In this document: positions 1 through 6,911 of the stretch, one piece after another
Numbering within the stretch: position 1 is the first letter of the stretch
Layout: each line of letters starts with the position of its first letter
Assembly: GCA_018303045.1 (NCBI GenBank)
Contig: JAGVYX010000061.1
Coordinates: 1-14,261 of the forward strand
Direction: 5' to 3'
Length of the DNA: 14,261 nucleotides
From: Candidatus Woesearchaeota archaeon
Lineage (GTDB): Archaea > Nanobdellota > Nanobdellia > Woesearchaeales > GW2011-AR9
Notes under the pieces: generated by a model
Seen by the model: the letters and a program-made list of their open reading frames with translations, nothing else
Told to the model about the DNA's origin: nothing
Database searches by the model: none
Translations under genes and position numbers: made by a program

Positions 1-111
1 TTTGTGCCTTTTGTATATACCAAAGGGCTTAAATTTTTACGAAAATTTATGTCCTTTGGTATAAATCGAGGAGCCTCGCATATTGATGGCTATTTCGAAT
101 TTTTCAATAAC
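1..111. other. Intergenic region with a strong hairpin downstream of gpsA
   Basis: I see no credible gene here. An 11-bp perfect inverted repeat (TATACCAAAGG at 16-26, CCTTTGGTATA at 53-63) encloses a second 8-bp stem (30-37 with 42-49, loop TACG). Together they make a long hairpin just beyond the gpsA 3' end. The first bases, TTTGTGCC, match the right terminus of the palindromic element found at 5111-5276, so a further copy may end at the window edge; this cannot be tested with the sequence given. Confidence 0.5.
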
Positions 112-122
112 GCCCAACGAGC

Positions 123-174
123 GGCACAATTCGATTTTTCAGTGATGTACAAAATCACTCACTTTTTGAATTGT
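123..174. mobile_element. Short palindromic insertion (52 bp) with an 11-bp target duplication
   Basis: The termini are a perfect 10-bp inverted repeat (GGCACAATTC at 123-132, GAATTGTGCC at 168-177). The insertion is flanked by an 11-bp direct repeat, GCCCAACGAGC, at 112-122 and 175-185. Its right arm (150-178) matches 5249-5277 at 27 of 29 positions, including the 19-nt block CAAAATCACTCACTTTTTG. Removing the insertion plus one direct repeat (63 bp) gives gpsA the ending LVGRY-stop in place of LVGHNSKSE-stop, so the element replaced the last codons and the stop. It looks like a minimal, non-autonomous member of the family at 5111-5276. No transposase is present. Confidence 0.6.
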
Positions 175-1108
175 GCCCAACGAGCTTACGAACATCCCGA
201 TTTTCAAACAAAACTTGATGCAAGCCGGTAATCATCGGCAATTCTAATTTAAACCGTTCTTTCAGGATCATTGCCGATTTGATAGTGTTAACGCCTTCCG
301 CCACCATACTCATTTCAGCCAGTATTTCCGCCAGCTTTCTCCCTTTGCCCAGCTGCTCCCCAACATACCGGTTTCGGGAATGCCTGCTCATACAGGTTAC
401 AATTATGTCGCCAATTCCCGCCAGGCCATGAAAGGTTTCTTCTTTTCCGCCCCAGGCTAGGCCAATATGCCGGATTTCTTCCATGCCTTTAACTATAAAA
501 TAAGCTTTAGCATTGTCGCCTAATTTCAAGCCATCTAAAATGCCGATAAAGATCGCCAGGATATTTTTTAAAGCCGCGGCCACTTGAACGCCAACCAAAT
601 CATCGCTTAAATCCATTTTTAAATCTGAACTTTCCAATTCAGCTTTTATTCTCTCTTTTCCTTCTCCGCCGGCTAAAACTATTCCGCTAAACAAGCTTTT
701 GCCAACTTCTTCAGCATGCGTTGGCCCATATAAACAAAATAATTGGTTAGGAATGATTTCACTAATGGCTTCAGTAAGCAGCCTGGTTTCTTGGGCAAAA
801 CCTTTAGAGCAAATAATTATTGGCTGACGATTAAGATAAGATTTAGCTTGCTGGACCGTTTTTTCCGCATGTTCTGAAGGCACGACTAATAGCACCAGAT
901 CACTGGGAAAAACTTCTTTCATTCTTGATGAAATAAAAATATTTTCCGGCAGTTTGACTTCCGGCAGCAATTTGCACACTCTTTGCTCCTGCATTTCTTT
1001 AGCCTGCTGTTCTACAAATTCCCACACCCTAACTTGATGATTCTTTTTGGCTAAATGAACTGCTAAAGCCGTGCCCCAGCTGCCTCCGCCGAGAATGGTG
1101 ATTATCAT
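155..1108 (-). CDS. gpsA: NAD(P)-dependent glycerol-3-phosphate dehydrogenase, bacterial type
   Basis: Predicted to reduce dihydroxyacetone phosphate to sn-glycerol-3-phosphate in the cytosol. The 317-aa product begins with a Rossmann glycine motif (GGGSWGTALA, about residues 7-16). It later shows the GpsA C-domain signatures VAAALKN and HGLAGIGDIIVTC, with a lysine in the position of the family's catalytic residue; length is close to the usual 330. The ATG at 1108 is supported by a TATA-like AATTTAAATTA about 26 nt upstream, implying a leaderless mRNA. The last six residues (HNSKSE) come from the palindromic insertion that overlaps its 3' end. Archaeal ether lipids normally need the opposite enantiomer, made by EgsA, so this is a bacterial-type enzyme probably acquired by transfer. 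Its role here, in catabolism or in lipids, is not visible. Confidence 0.93.
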   Translation of the reverse strand: MIITILGGGSWGTALAVHLAKKNHQVRVWEFVEQQAKEMQEQRVCKLLPEVKLPENIFISSRMKEVFPSDLVLLVVPSEHAEKTVQQAKSYLNRQPIIICSKGFAQETRLLTEAISEIIPNQLFCLYGPTHAEEVGKSLFSGIVLAGGEGKERIKAELESSDLKMDLSDDLVGVQVAAALKNILAIFIGILDGLKLGDNAKAYFIVKGMEEIRHIGLAWGGKEETFHGLAGIGDIIVTCMSRHSRNRYVGEQLGKGRKLAEILAEMSMVAEGVNTIKSAMILKERFKLELPMITGLHQVLFENRDVRKLVGHNSKSE

Positions 1109-1127
1109 GAATTAACTGAGAAGGGCA

Positions 1128-1139
1128 TAATTTAAATTA
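1128..1139 (-). promoter_or_regulatory. TATA box of gpsA
   Basis: The minus strand reads TAATTTAAATTA, centred about 26 nt before the gpsA ATG, the archaeal TATA-to-start spacing expected for a leaderless transcript. Confidence 0.45.
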
Positions 1140-1180
1140 GTTATGAATTTGAAAAAAAGAAGAATATAAATTAACACAGT

Positions 1181-1732
1181 TTACGATCGGTCGCAATGCA
1201 AGGTAAACCAACTGGATCTGCTGGTAGATAAATGGATAGTTATAGCATCATCGGTTCCAGGAATTTGACGGATTGATTGCCTTCTATTGACTGTAAAACT
1301 GTCTACTGGAACAGAAATTTCTTGAACTCCTGTACCAGATATTCTAAACACCGTATAACGTCCTCTGTCATTAAAATCCACCTTATAAGATGAACACACT
1401 GATGAGTCAAGTCTTAGGCTAGTTAAAACCGGAACCTGAAATAACCATGCCGTAAGCCTAAGATCGCCTCTGGAAGCGCTAGACCCAGCATTTAGCCGAC
1501 CTAACGAAAACCAGTTTCCATTTTCTACCAAGGAAACATCCAGAGTGCCGTCAGAAAAAATCCGGTTATATAATTGATACTCGCGATCATAAGTTCCCGT
1601 TGCAAACCCCTGGCCAGCTATAGCCGCATCTGATCCTGCCGGAGCAGGCAATCCTTCCGGCTGCTGGCTGGCGCAGCCAGCTAACATTAAAGCTGCGGTT
1701 ATTAATAGTCCAAATAAAATTAATTTTTTCAT
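1181..1732 (-). CDS. Putative lipoprotein of unknown function, beta-rich
   Basis: The 183-aa product has a basic n-region (MKKL), a hydrophobic helix and a lipobox ending in LAGC at about residues 16-20, so it is probably lipid-anchored on the outer face of the membrane. The mature part starts with a Gly/Ala/Pro-rich linker and continues with short alternating hydrophobic stretches suggesting a beta domain; it has a Cys near the middle and one at the C-terminus. I recognise no family. The ATG at 1732 is preferred to the TTG one codon upstream because GAGGTG lies 7 nt before it. A TATA-like TTTATAAATTC (about 1780-1790) would give a leader of about 27 nt. It belongs to a run of minus-strand envelope genes. 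Confidence 0.75.
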   Translation of the reverse strand: MKKLILFGLLITAALMLAGCASQQPEGLPAPAGSDAAIAGQGFATGTYDREYQLYNRIFSDGTLDVSLVENGNWFSLGRLNAGSSASRGDLRLTAWLFQVPVLTSLRLDSSVCSSYKVDFNDRGRYTVFRISGTGVQEISVPVDSFTVNRRQSIRQIPGTDDAITIHLSTSRSSWFTLHCDRS

Positions 1733-1778
1733 CAATTAACACCTCTAAATTTTGTTGATACTATAGACAATCATTAAG

Positions 1779-1791
1779 AATTTATAAACCT
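1779..1791 (-). promoter_or_regulatory. TATA box of the 1181-1732 lipoprotein gene
   Basis: The minus strand contains TTTATAAATTC about 50 nt before the ATG. A start site about 25 nt downstream would leave room for the GAGGTG ribosome-binding site. A C8 run (1798-1805) lies just upstream. Confidence 0.4.
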
Positions 1792-1839
1792 GCGTTACCC
1801 CCCCCAAGGAATAAATGTCCTAGAATTTTTTTAAAACTG

Positions 1840-2085
1840 CTATTGAACCGCGCAGATGTGTGAATTAAATGTACGAAGATTTAACGGCAAATCATCATAA
1901 AAACAAATATCGTATTTTTCAGGCAAGTCTCTAACCAGTTTAAATTTTTCTTTTAAGGTGAATTTTCTTTTAGGAAAGATGCGCGCATCAATATCCCGAA
2001 ACTGCTTTTTAAAAACCGAGGATCCAAATTGGATAATACTATCTATGTCTTTATACCATTTTAATTTCTCTAAATTTAAGTTCAT
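1840..2085 (-). CDS. Short nucleotidyltransferase-like protein, probably C-terminally truncated
   Basis: The 81-aa product carries a pattern like the Pol-beta-type nucleotidyltransferase active site: FGSS at about residues 20-23 and DID at about 32-34 (GS, then 8 residues, then DxD). Such small proteins (MntA-like) usually pair with a HEPN protein and AMPylate it, or act as antitoxins. No HEPN gene is adjacent. The sequence follows a minimal nucleotidyltransferase up to about YDICFYDDLPLNLR, then ends abruptly in TFNSHICAVQ, which does not look like a native C-terminus. I read it as a remnant or a shortened gene. No clear ribosome-binding site is visible. Confidence 0.5.
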   Translation of the reverse strand: MNLNLEKLKWYKDIDSIIQFGSSVFKKQFRDIDARIFPKRKFTLKEKFKLVRDLPEKYDICFYDDLPLNLRTFNSHICAVQ

Positions 2086-2134
2086 GCGTTTAGTTAATAT
2101 CCTTTACTCTAAAAAACTTAAGATAAAAAATAGA

Positions 2135-3028
2135 CTATCTCCTTATCTCCAGCGTCCTGCTTTCCGTAAATTCATAATCATAAAACAATTCTATAAACAA
2201 GGCAGTTTTGTAAGCTACGCCAGATTCCAGCTTTCCGGAACAAACTATATCCACTTCCTGCGAAGAAGCCTTTTCATTAAAAATAACCCCTTCGGGCCGT
2301 TCCACATTCTTGCCATGAAACTCGCACTGCAGGGGAATACTGCCTAAAGCCGAACGACCTAGCCTCAACAATTTAATCTGGCCCCGGCCGCGATCCGCCA
2401 CTTTCATCCTTAACTCGATTTCTGATTCGGTTCCAGTATAAGGTATGATTTCCAAATTGTTAAAGGCCACGGGCGCTCCCTGGCCGGAGAAAGTTTCAGG
2501 CGTTGGCCGCTTTTTTCCGCCAGCGCCAATTTCCTTAAAATTGCAGTTGCTGCCTACCAGATATAAGCCGCTGTCCACGCAGACCGTTGGAGAGAATTCT
2601 ACCTTGGAAGAATAGGTTACTAAAACCAAATATCTTTGGGTGTTCTGGTCCGCGCCCTTGGCTAGATTTTTAACCGTTCCGCGAAAGGCGATGATTTCTT
2701 CTCCGCCTTCTTTGGAAAATAAGCTTCGGCCAGGCAGAATGTTTATAGATTCAGTTTCATAAGACAATTCCACATAATTCCGGTCTAAACCGAGCAGCTT
2801 AATTTGAACATTCTCAGCATCATAGCCGGCATTATTTTTAAGTGTAAACGTTCCCTGTATTTGGCTGTTAGCAAAAACAGCCTGGGGAAATGTATCTGAA
2901 CTGAGGGCTAATTCCTTCACGCCAGTTTTGGAATCATCAACCTCCGGGCCGATTTGATTGCCGGTTCCGCAGCCTAAGAAAAGTAAACTGCTCAAAATCA
3001 GCGCGGATAAGATTAATTTGCTGTTCAT
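2135..3028 (-). CDS. Putative surface lipoprotein, paralogous to the tail of its upstream neighbour
   Basis: The 297-aa product has an N-terminal hydrophobic helix and the lipobox LFLGC (Cys at about residue 20), then a beta-rich extracellular region. Two segments resemble the C-terminal part of the 669-aa protein encoded just upstream: FPQAVFANSQIQGTFTLKN parallels FPRMVFNEPRKIYPATLLVKN, and VADRGRGQIKLLRL with LFYDYEFTESRTLEI parallels VEDLGKGQLKRI with LVYDYSLTQKVLGI. This suggests duplication of a module. Its ATG follows the upstream stop by 4 nt, so the two are cotranscribed and probably act together at the cell surface. Four Cys lie in the mature part. No family is recognised; the description rests on topology and the internal similarity. 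Confidence 0.75.
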   Translation of the reverse strand: MNSKLILSALILSSLLFLGCGTGNQIGPEVDDSKTGVKELALSSDTFPQAVFANSQIQGTFTLKNNAGYDAENVQIKLLGLDRNYVELSYETESINILPGRSLFSKEGGEEIIAFRGTVKNLAKGADQNTQRYLVLVTYSSKVEFSPTVCVDSGLYLVGSNCNFKEIGAGGKKRPTPETFSGQGAPVAFNNLEIIPYTGTESEIELRMKVADRGRGQIKLLRLGRSALGSIPLQCEFHGKNVERPEGVIFNEKASSQEVDIVCSGKLESGVAYKTALFIELFYDYEFTESRTLEIRR

Positions 3029-3032
3029 AACC

Positions 3033-5042
3033 TTATTTCCCCAGAGTAATCTCCACTTGTATTCCCAGCACTTTCTGGGTTAAAGAGTAGTCGTAAACCA
3101 ATTGAGCTTCAAACGTTTCCACGATAAAGGGCAGGCTAAAAGATTTGTATTCCGGCGTCAATTCTAAAAAGCATTCGGTCAAGTGATAATTGCGGACTTT
3201 TTGCGGAATAACTATCTCCCCGCGCTGCAGGCAATTTTGGTCGTCAGCGCTGGCGGGGGCAATCCCTTTCTCGAGAAAACTGGAAAACGTGTACGACTTA
3301 ATTCTCTTTAATTGCCCTTTGCCTAAATCTTCGACGGAAGCTGAAAGCACTACCGGCCGGTCTGCGATAATAATGGGATCGTCAGGAAAATTGCCAAACC
3401 CATAATTAAGCCTGGCAAATTCGTCAGCTGAACGCGATAACCCGGAATCAAACCCGGCTAAGGCCGTAGATTTAATTTCTCCCTCCCAGCGTTCTTTATC
3501 CAATTGAGTTTTAACCAAAGCCCGGGTTAAAGTCGTGGTAGTCACAATATCCATTAAAACGGCTTCTATTTCAAAAGTGTATCTTCCATTAAGATCCGCG
3601 CTGGGCTGGCAGAGAATGTTTAAGGGATCATTCTTGCGGCTGCTGACCTGCCGGTTTTTCTTTTCGCCATTGATGTTAACCTCGCCTTGGATCTCGACAC
3701 TTCCGCGGGTAAACTTGCAATTAACTTCCACCCCTAATTGCTGCTGCAGTGGATTTTTAACCAAAAGCGTGGCCGGATAGATCTTTCGAGGTTCGTTAAA
3801 CACCATGCGGGGGAAACTGTCCTTGACGGGCATAAATTCGGCGGTTAAGAATTCTTTTCTGGAAAGATCAGTTGTTCCTTTAGCTCCGCCGCGCTCCATT
3901 TTGGCCAGTTCGTCTTTAAGGCATTGGTCCAATTCCGCTCCTGACGTGATTCCCATATTTTTGCAGGCGGACTTGGCTAATGATTTTTTTTGCTCCTCTG
4001 AAACGCAAACATCCAGCTCCGCCAGCCTGCCGGTAATTAGACAAGTGCCGTAAGAAGTGAGAGGATTTTCTGGTTTAATGCCTTTCTGCGCATCCAGTCT
4101 GGCTTGAAATAACTCTTCTGGCCCTGTGCCCACAGATTCTTTTAATTCTCCGTAAGCGCTTGGCGCAACCCCGACAAAAATTAAGCTAATGATATATAAT
4201 ATCGCCAAAACTCTTAATACTGTAATTAAGGTGGTATCTTTTCTGGTGGTAAATATTCCCAGCAATCCCCACCAGGGAACAAACTTAAGGAAAGTTATGT
4301 TGATTATTGCCGCTGGAATTTTAAAATAATTTAACAGCAAATCAATCAATCCCAAATCCATTATAAACAAAAGAATAGGGATGGCTCCGCCTTTCAATTC
4401 ACCGATGGCACCTTCAGCAACAGTGCCGGTATGGCGAAATTTCTTGACCAGGCCATGAACCAGCATTCCAGCTAGGGCCAGCGGAAAGGCATAGTAGCGA
4501 ATAAAAGCAATATCATACCTTCCACCCAGACCAACATACCAGATAAAAAACAAGGTTACAAAAACTATTCCTTCTTTTTCAAAAACCGTTAAGGCGCTGT
4601 AAAACATGAAGAAAGTGGCAATAATTAACGCCAGCGAGTAATTGTCAATATATTCATTAAAGGCAAAGACCAGCATTCCAGCAATAAATAAAACAAATCC
4701 TGGATCGGAATCTCTTATTTTTTCGTGAGCAGCTGAAGCTGCGCTGCCTGCTGCCGAACCTGCAGCCATTCCGCCTTTTACAATTACTTTAGTTGCGCCC
4801 CCGCCAAACTTAGCTCCGCCTTTGGCAGCAGCGCCAAGATAGGGGCGTGATCTTGAGAATCCTTTAGACAATTTTGAAAAAAACTTATTGTTTTTTGAAG
4901 AATCTTCAGCAATTTTTCGTTCTGTAGCAGCCAACTGAGCCAAGGGCCTCTCTACCGGACCGGCTTCTCTAAAAGCGCGTTTACGCAATAATCGTTCTTT
5001 CAAAGCCTCATTGCTGCGCCGCTGCTCTTCAGATATTACCAT
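3033..5042 (-). CDS. Polytopic membrane protein with a large C-terminal beta-rich domain
   Basis: The 669-aa product has a charged cytosolic N-terminus (about residues 1-60), a Gly/Ala-rich stretch (about 70-110), a block of about seven hydrophobic helices (about 112-300), a Cys-containing region (about 330-375) and a beta-rich, probably extracellular tail (about 395-669). The tail resembles the adjacent lipoprotein. The ATG at 5042 is supported by GAGGT 9 nt upstream and a TATA-like TTTTTTATAG near 5088-5098. I do not recognise a named family. Similar surface clusters with a polytopic anchor, lipoprotein and prepilin-like protein occur in DPANN genomes (general recollection). A membrane-anchored envelope or pilus-like assembly is my inference; no catalytic motif is visible. 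Confidence 0.75.
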   Translation of the reverse strand: MVISEEQRRSNEALKERLLRKRAFREAGPVERPLAQLAATERKIAEDSSKNNKFFSKLSKGFSRSRPYLGAAAKGGAKFGGGATKVIVKGGMAAGSAAGSAASAAHEKIRDSDPGFVLFIAGMLVFAFNEYIDNYSLALIIATFFMFYSALTVFEKEGIVFVTLFFIWYVGLGGRYDIAFIRYYAFPLALAGMLVHGLVKKFRHTGTVAEGAIGELKGGAIPILLFIMDLGLIDLLLNYFKIPAAIINITFLKFVPWWGLLGIFTTRKDTTLITVLRVLAILYIISLIFVGVAPSAYGELKESVGTGPEELFQARLDAQKGIKPENPLTSYGTCLITGRLAELDVCVSEEQKKSLAKSACKNMGITSGAELDQCLKDELAKMERGGAKGTTDLSRKEFLTAEFMPVKDSFPRMVFNEPRKIYPATLLVKNPLQQQLGVEVNCKFTRGSVEIQGEVNINGEKKNRQVSSRKNDPLNILCQPSADLNGRYTFEIEAVLMDIVTTTTLTRALVKTQLDKERWEGEIKSTALAGFDSGLSRSADEFARLNYGFGNFPDDPIIIADRPVVLSASVEDLGKGQLKRIKSYTFSSFLEKGIAPASADDQNCLQRGEIVIPQKVRNYHLTECFLELTPEYKSFSLPFIVETFEAQLVYDYSLTQKVLGIQVEITLGK

Positions 5043-5087
5043 CTATCATTAACCTCTTTTTACTGTAAGACTTAATAAAACTGCTGG

Positions 5088-5098
5088 CTATAAAAAAC
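5088..5098 (-). promoter_or_regulatory. TATA box of the envelope operon (3033-5042 and 2135-3028)
   Basis: The minus strand reads GTTTTTTATAG. A start about 25 nt downstream would leave a leader of about 25 nt containing the AGAGGTT ribosome-binding site. The box lies 4 nt from the left target duplication of the palindromic element, so the insertion abuts the promoter. Confidence 0.4.
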
Positions 5099-5110
5099 TT
5101 ACCTTGATTC

Positions 5111-5276
5111 GGCACAGTTCATTTTCTGAGTGATTTTGCAGCCTACTACGAATACCACACCCTATACTTCGTATAGGAACATGGTATTCTCCGTCTGGTC
5201 ATGTCAAGTTTGTACGACAAAACTTGACAAACCTGACACCGACGGCTGCAAAATCACTCACTTTTTGGTTTGTGCC
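5111..5276. mobile_element. Cloverleaf-like palindromic element with a 10-bp target duplication
   Basis: A perfect 17-bp inverted repeat (5127-5143 with 5244-5260) and outer hexamers GGCACA/TGTGCC (5111-5116, 5271-5276) form the outer stem. Inside are two arms. Arm 1 (5150-5189) pairs GAATACCA/TGGTATTC around CCTATAC-TTC-GTATAGG. Arm 2 (5191-5245) pairs CCGTC/GACGG around the 10-bp stem TGTCAAGTTT/AAACTTGACA. The direct repeat CCTTGATTCG flanks the element (5102-5111, 5276-5285). Its right end matches 150-178, so it and the 52-bp insertion form one family. It lacks a tRNA T-loop and any ORF. A non-autonomous transposable element is the simplest reading; a structured RNA cannot be excluded. 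Confidence 0.65.
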
Positions 5277-5461
5277 CTTGATTCGTTTCTAGTTTTCAGG
5301 ATAACTATTATTTCTATCAATAATTTTGCAAACAAATCAACGGTAACAACTAGCCAATCGCTAGAAACAAAAGTTCTTTTGTAAACATTAATGAACAGTA
5401 GGTATAACAAAGCTAAAGCTGAAATTATTAAAGATAAACGTTGCAAAAAGGAAATTTTCAT
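5258..5461 (-). CDS. Small membrane protein of unknown function
   Basis: The 67-aa product has a short basic N-terminus, one transmembrane helix (about residues 8-25) and a second hydrophobic segment (about 38-57). No family is recognised. The gene starts 25 nt after the 34-aa ORF and may be the third gene of that operon. Its last five residues (AQTKK) and stop are supplied by the palindromic element; without the insertion and one copy of the target duplication the gene would read ...RNESR-stop, 62 aa. No strong ribosome-binding site is seen. It is real if the operon reading is right, but short enough that the call is tentative. Confidence 0.45.
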   Translation of the reverse strand: MKISFLQRLSLIISALALLYLLFINVYKRTFVSSDWLVVTVDLFAKLLIEIIVILKTRNESRAQTKK

Positions 5462-5486
5462 TTTCTTGTTTCAGAACTATTTATGT

Positions 5487-5591
5487 TTATCTTAAAACAG
5501 CAAAAACAATCATAAATACCGTAAACAAAATCGCAGCAATACCAACAGCATAACCAATCCATTCCATAACTGATATCTGTTTCTTAGTCAT
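5487..5591 (-). CDS. Very small single-helix membrane protein (34 aa)
   Basis: The ORF starts 2 nt after the stop of the prepilin-like gene and encodes MTKKQISVMEWIGYAVG followed by a hydrophobic helix ending in AVLR-stop: a short polar head, one transmembrane helix and a basic tail. AAGGATT lies within the end of the preceding gene, correctly placed as a ribosome-binding site. Tight coupling and a clean membrane-helix pattern make it a believable translated microprotein, perhaps an accessory subunit of the envelope complex. No family is recognised. Confidence 0.5.
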   Translation of the reverse strand: MTKKQISVMEWIGYAVGIAAILFTVFMIVFAVLR

Positions 5592-5593
5592 AA

Positions 5594-6769
5594 TTAATCC
5601 TTCAGATCAACTTTTAACTCCCGAATCTCCAGCGTTCTCCGCGGCTTGATTTTAACAGCATTGGTTCCCTGCACAATATCGGCGCTTAAATCAAAGGTTT
5701 CAGAAACTTCATCAGTGTCAAAAGGTCTGGCATGCCCGTTAAACAGTATTTCGCCGCGCTTCTGCGCGGTTATATCCACAAAATCCAGCCGCAATCTCAC
5801 TTGCAGGCTGCCTTCAGTTACTGCTTTATACTGCTCTAAAGACAAATCAAAATAGTACGTGGGGTAATCTACTTCCCGCAGCAAGGATTTTACCATCACG
5901 CGCGATAATTGATATATTCCCTTCTCGCTGGCAAAAATCAGCTCGTTTTCGCCTTGATGCGCTCCTGAAGGAGAGAATTCTATTGGGACCATTTGTAAAT
6001 CACAATCAGGGACCGTATTATAAACTTCTTGGCCATTAATCTGGATGCTTAACCGGCCGACTTCTCCGGCGCGGCAATTAGGCTGAAACTGCAACGCAAT
6101 GCGCTCCAAATTGCTTTTTTCTGTTTCGGTAATTAAAAAGATATTTCGGGACTGCTGCGCCTGCACATTAGTTACATCAGCGACAATTTGAATTTCTTCA
6201 ACTATGATTTGGTGGCTTTTCCAAAAGGCGATTCCCGGCGAAGAGGCAGTAAAAACAATCAAGTTATTTTTTTGAAGCGCATTTTTAGGAATATTTATCG
6301 GTCTGGCGGCTCCGGCGGCAGCTGGCGCATTATAAATTTCCGCGCCATTCAGCAAAACAATAAGATTTCCTTCGCTCCCTGAATCAACCTTAAAACTAAG
6401 CAGGACATTATCTACATTCTCCAAGTCCTCAATAAAAAAGGGAAAATCGCTGATTTGTTCAGAGAAGATTTTCTTGCTGACCCGGGCCAGATTTTTCTGA
6501 GCCAGAACCTTGCTTTCTTCTTTAGTATAAACATTAATTACCGGCAGAGGATGCTCTACTTCTTTCTTATCTAAAAAATCGAGTCTGCCGGGGCTTTCCC
6601 GAAGAAGAACTTTAGCTGAAACCGCGCCATCGCCAGAATCATCTGGAGAATCTCCCGTGCCTAATAATTCCTCTCTCTCGCTGGGCGGAATAAGAATAAT
6701 AAACATGATGATTAAGCCGGCAATAATCGCCAGAAGAACTGCCGCTCCCGAAGCCTGCCCTTTTTTCAT
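5594..6769 (-). CDS. Prepilin-like surface protein with three repeated beta modules
   Basis: The 391-aa product begins MKKGQASGAAVLLAIIAG, a positively charged head, Gly-Gln and a long hydrophobic helix, resembling class III (prepilin/archaellin) signal peptides cleaved after the Gly. The rest is extracytoplasmic. Three similar segments follow, each with an NG turn (VLLNGAEIYN, IQINGQEVYN, ILFNGHARPF) and then a GxN/NN turn before a hydrophobic strand (NNLIVF, ENELIF, TNAVKI). They look like tandem jelly-roll-like modules at about residues 100-200, 205-300 and 305-391. The ATG at 6769 is supported by a TATA box 27 nt upstream. A pilus-like or surface-displayed role is inferred. No named family is assigned. 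Confidence 0.75.
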   Translation of the reverse strand: MKKGQASGAAVLLAIIAGLIIMFIILIPPSEREELLGTGDSPDDSGDGAVSAKVLLRESPGRLDFLDKKEVEHPLPVINVYTKEESKVLAQKNLARVSKKIFSEQISDFPFFIEDLENVDNVLLSFKVDSGSEGNLIVLLNGAEIYNAPAAAGAARPINIPKNALQKNNLIVFTASSPGIAFWKSHQIIVEEIQIVADVTNVQAQQSRNIFLITETEKSNLERIALQFQPNCRAGEVGRLSIQINGQEVYNTVPDCDLQMVPIEFSPSGAHQGENELIFASEKGIYQLSRVMVKSLLREVDYPTYYFDLSLEQYKAVTEGSLQVRLRLDFVDITAQKRGEILFNGHARPFDTDEVSETFDLSADIVQGTNAVKIKPRRTLEIRELKVDLKD

Positions 6770-6790
6770 AGCCTTAAAGAAAGATTAGAG

Positions 6791-6800
6791 GTATATAAAT
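6791..6800 (-). promoter_or_regulatory. TATA box of the prepilin-like gene
   Basis: The minus strand reads ATTTATATAC, centred 27 nt before the ATG at 6769, consistent with a leaderless or nearly leaderless transcript. Confidence 0.5.
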
Positions 6801-6911
6801 ATTATGCGATTAGGCGTATGTATTAAGTCTGTTAGTTTTAGCATCAATAAGTAAGCTTCATTATCAATTCATCACTTACAAAGATACATCTCTTAATCTA
6901 CACCTCCTAAT

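Noticed and set aside
4..231. Plus-strand ORF of 75 codons at the left edge
   Set aside because: It runs through a hairpin and the palindromic insertion and is antisense to the gpsA 3' end; composition is not protein-like.
5111..5276. Cloverleaf-like structure considered as a tRNA or tRNA-like gene
   Set aside because: No T-loop GTTCGANTC, no conserved D-loop, stem lengths wrong (17-bp outer stem), and the element has flanking direct repeats typical of an insertion.
6880..6911. Repeated TAATCTACA-like units next to the htpX stop
   Set aside because: Only two short imperfect units, no spacer regularity, so neither a CRISPR array nor a clear regulatory repeat.
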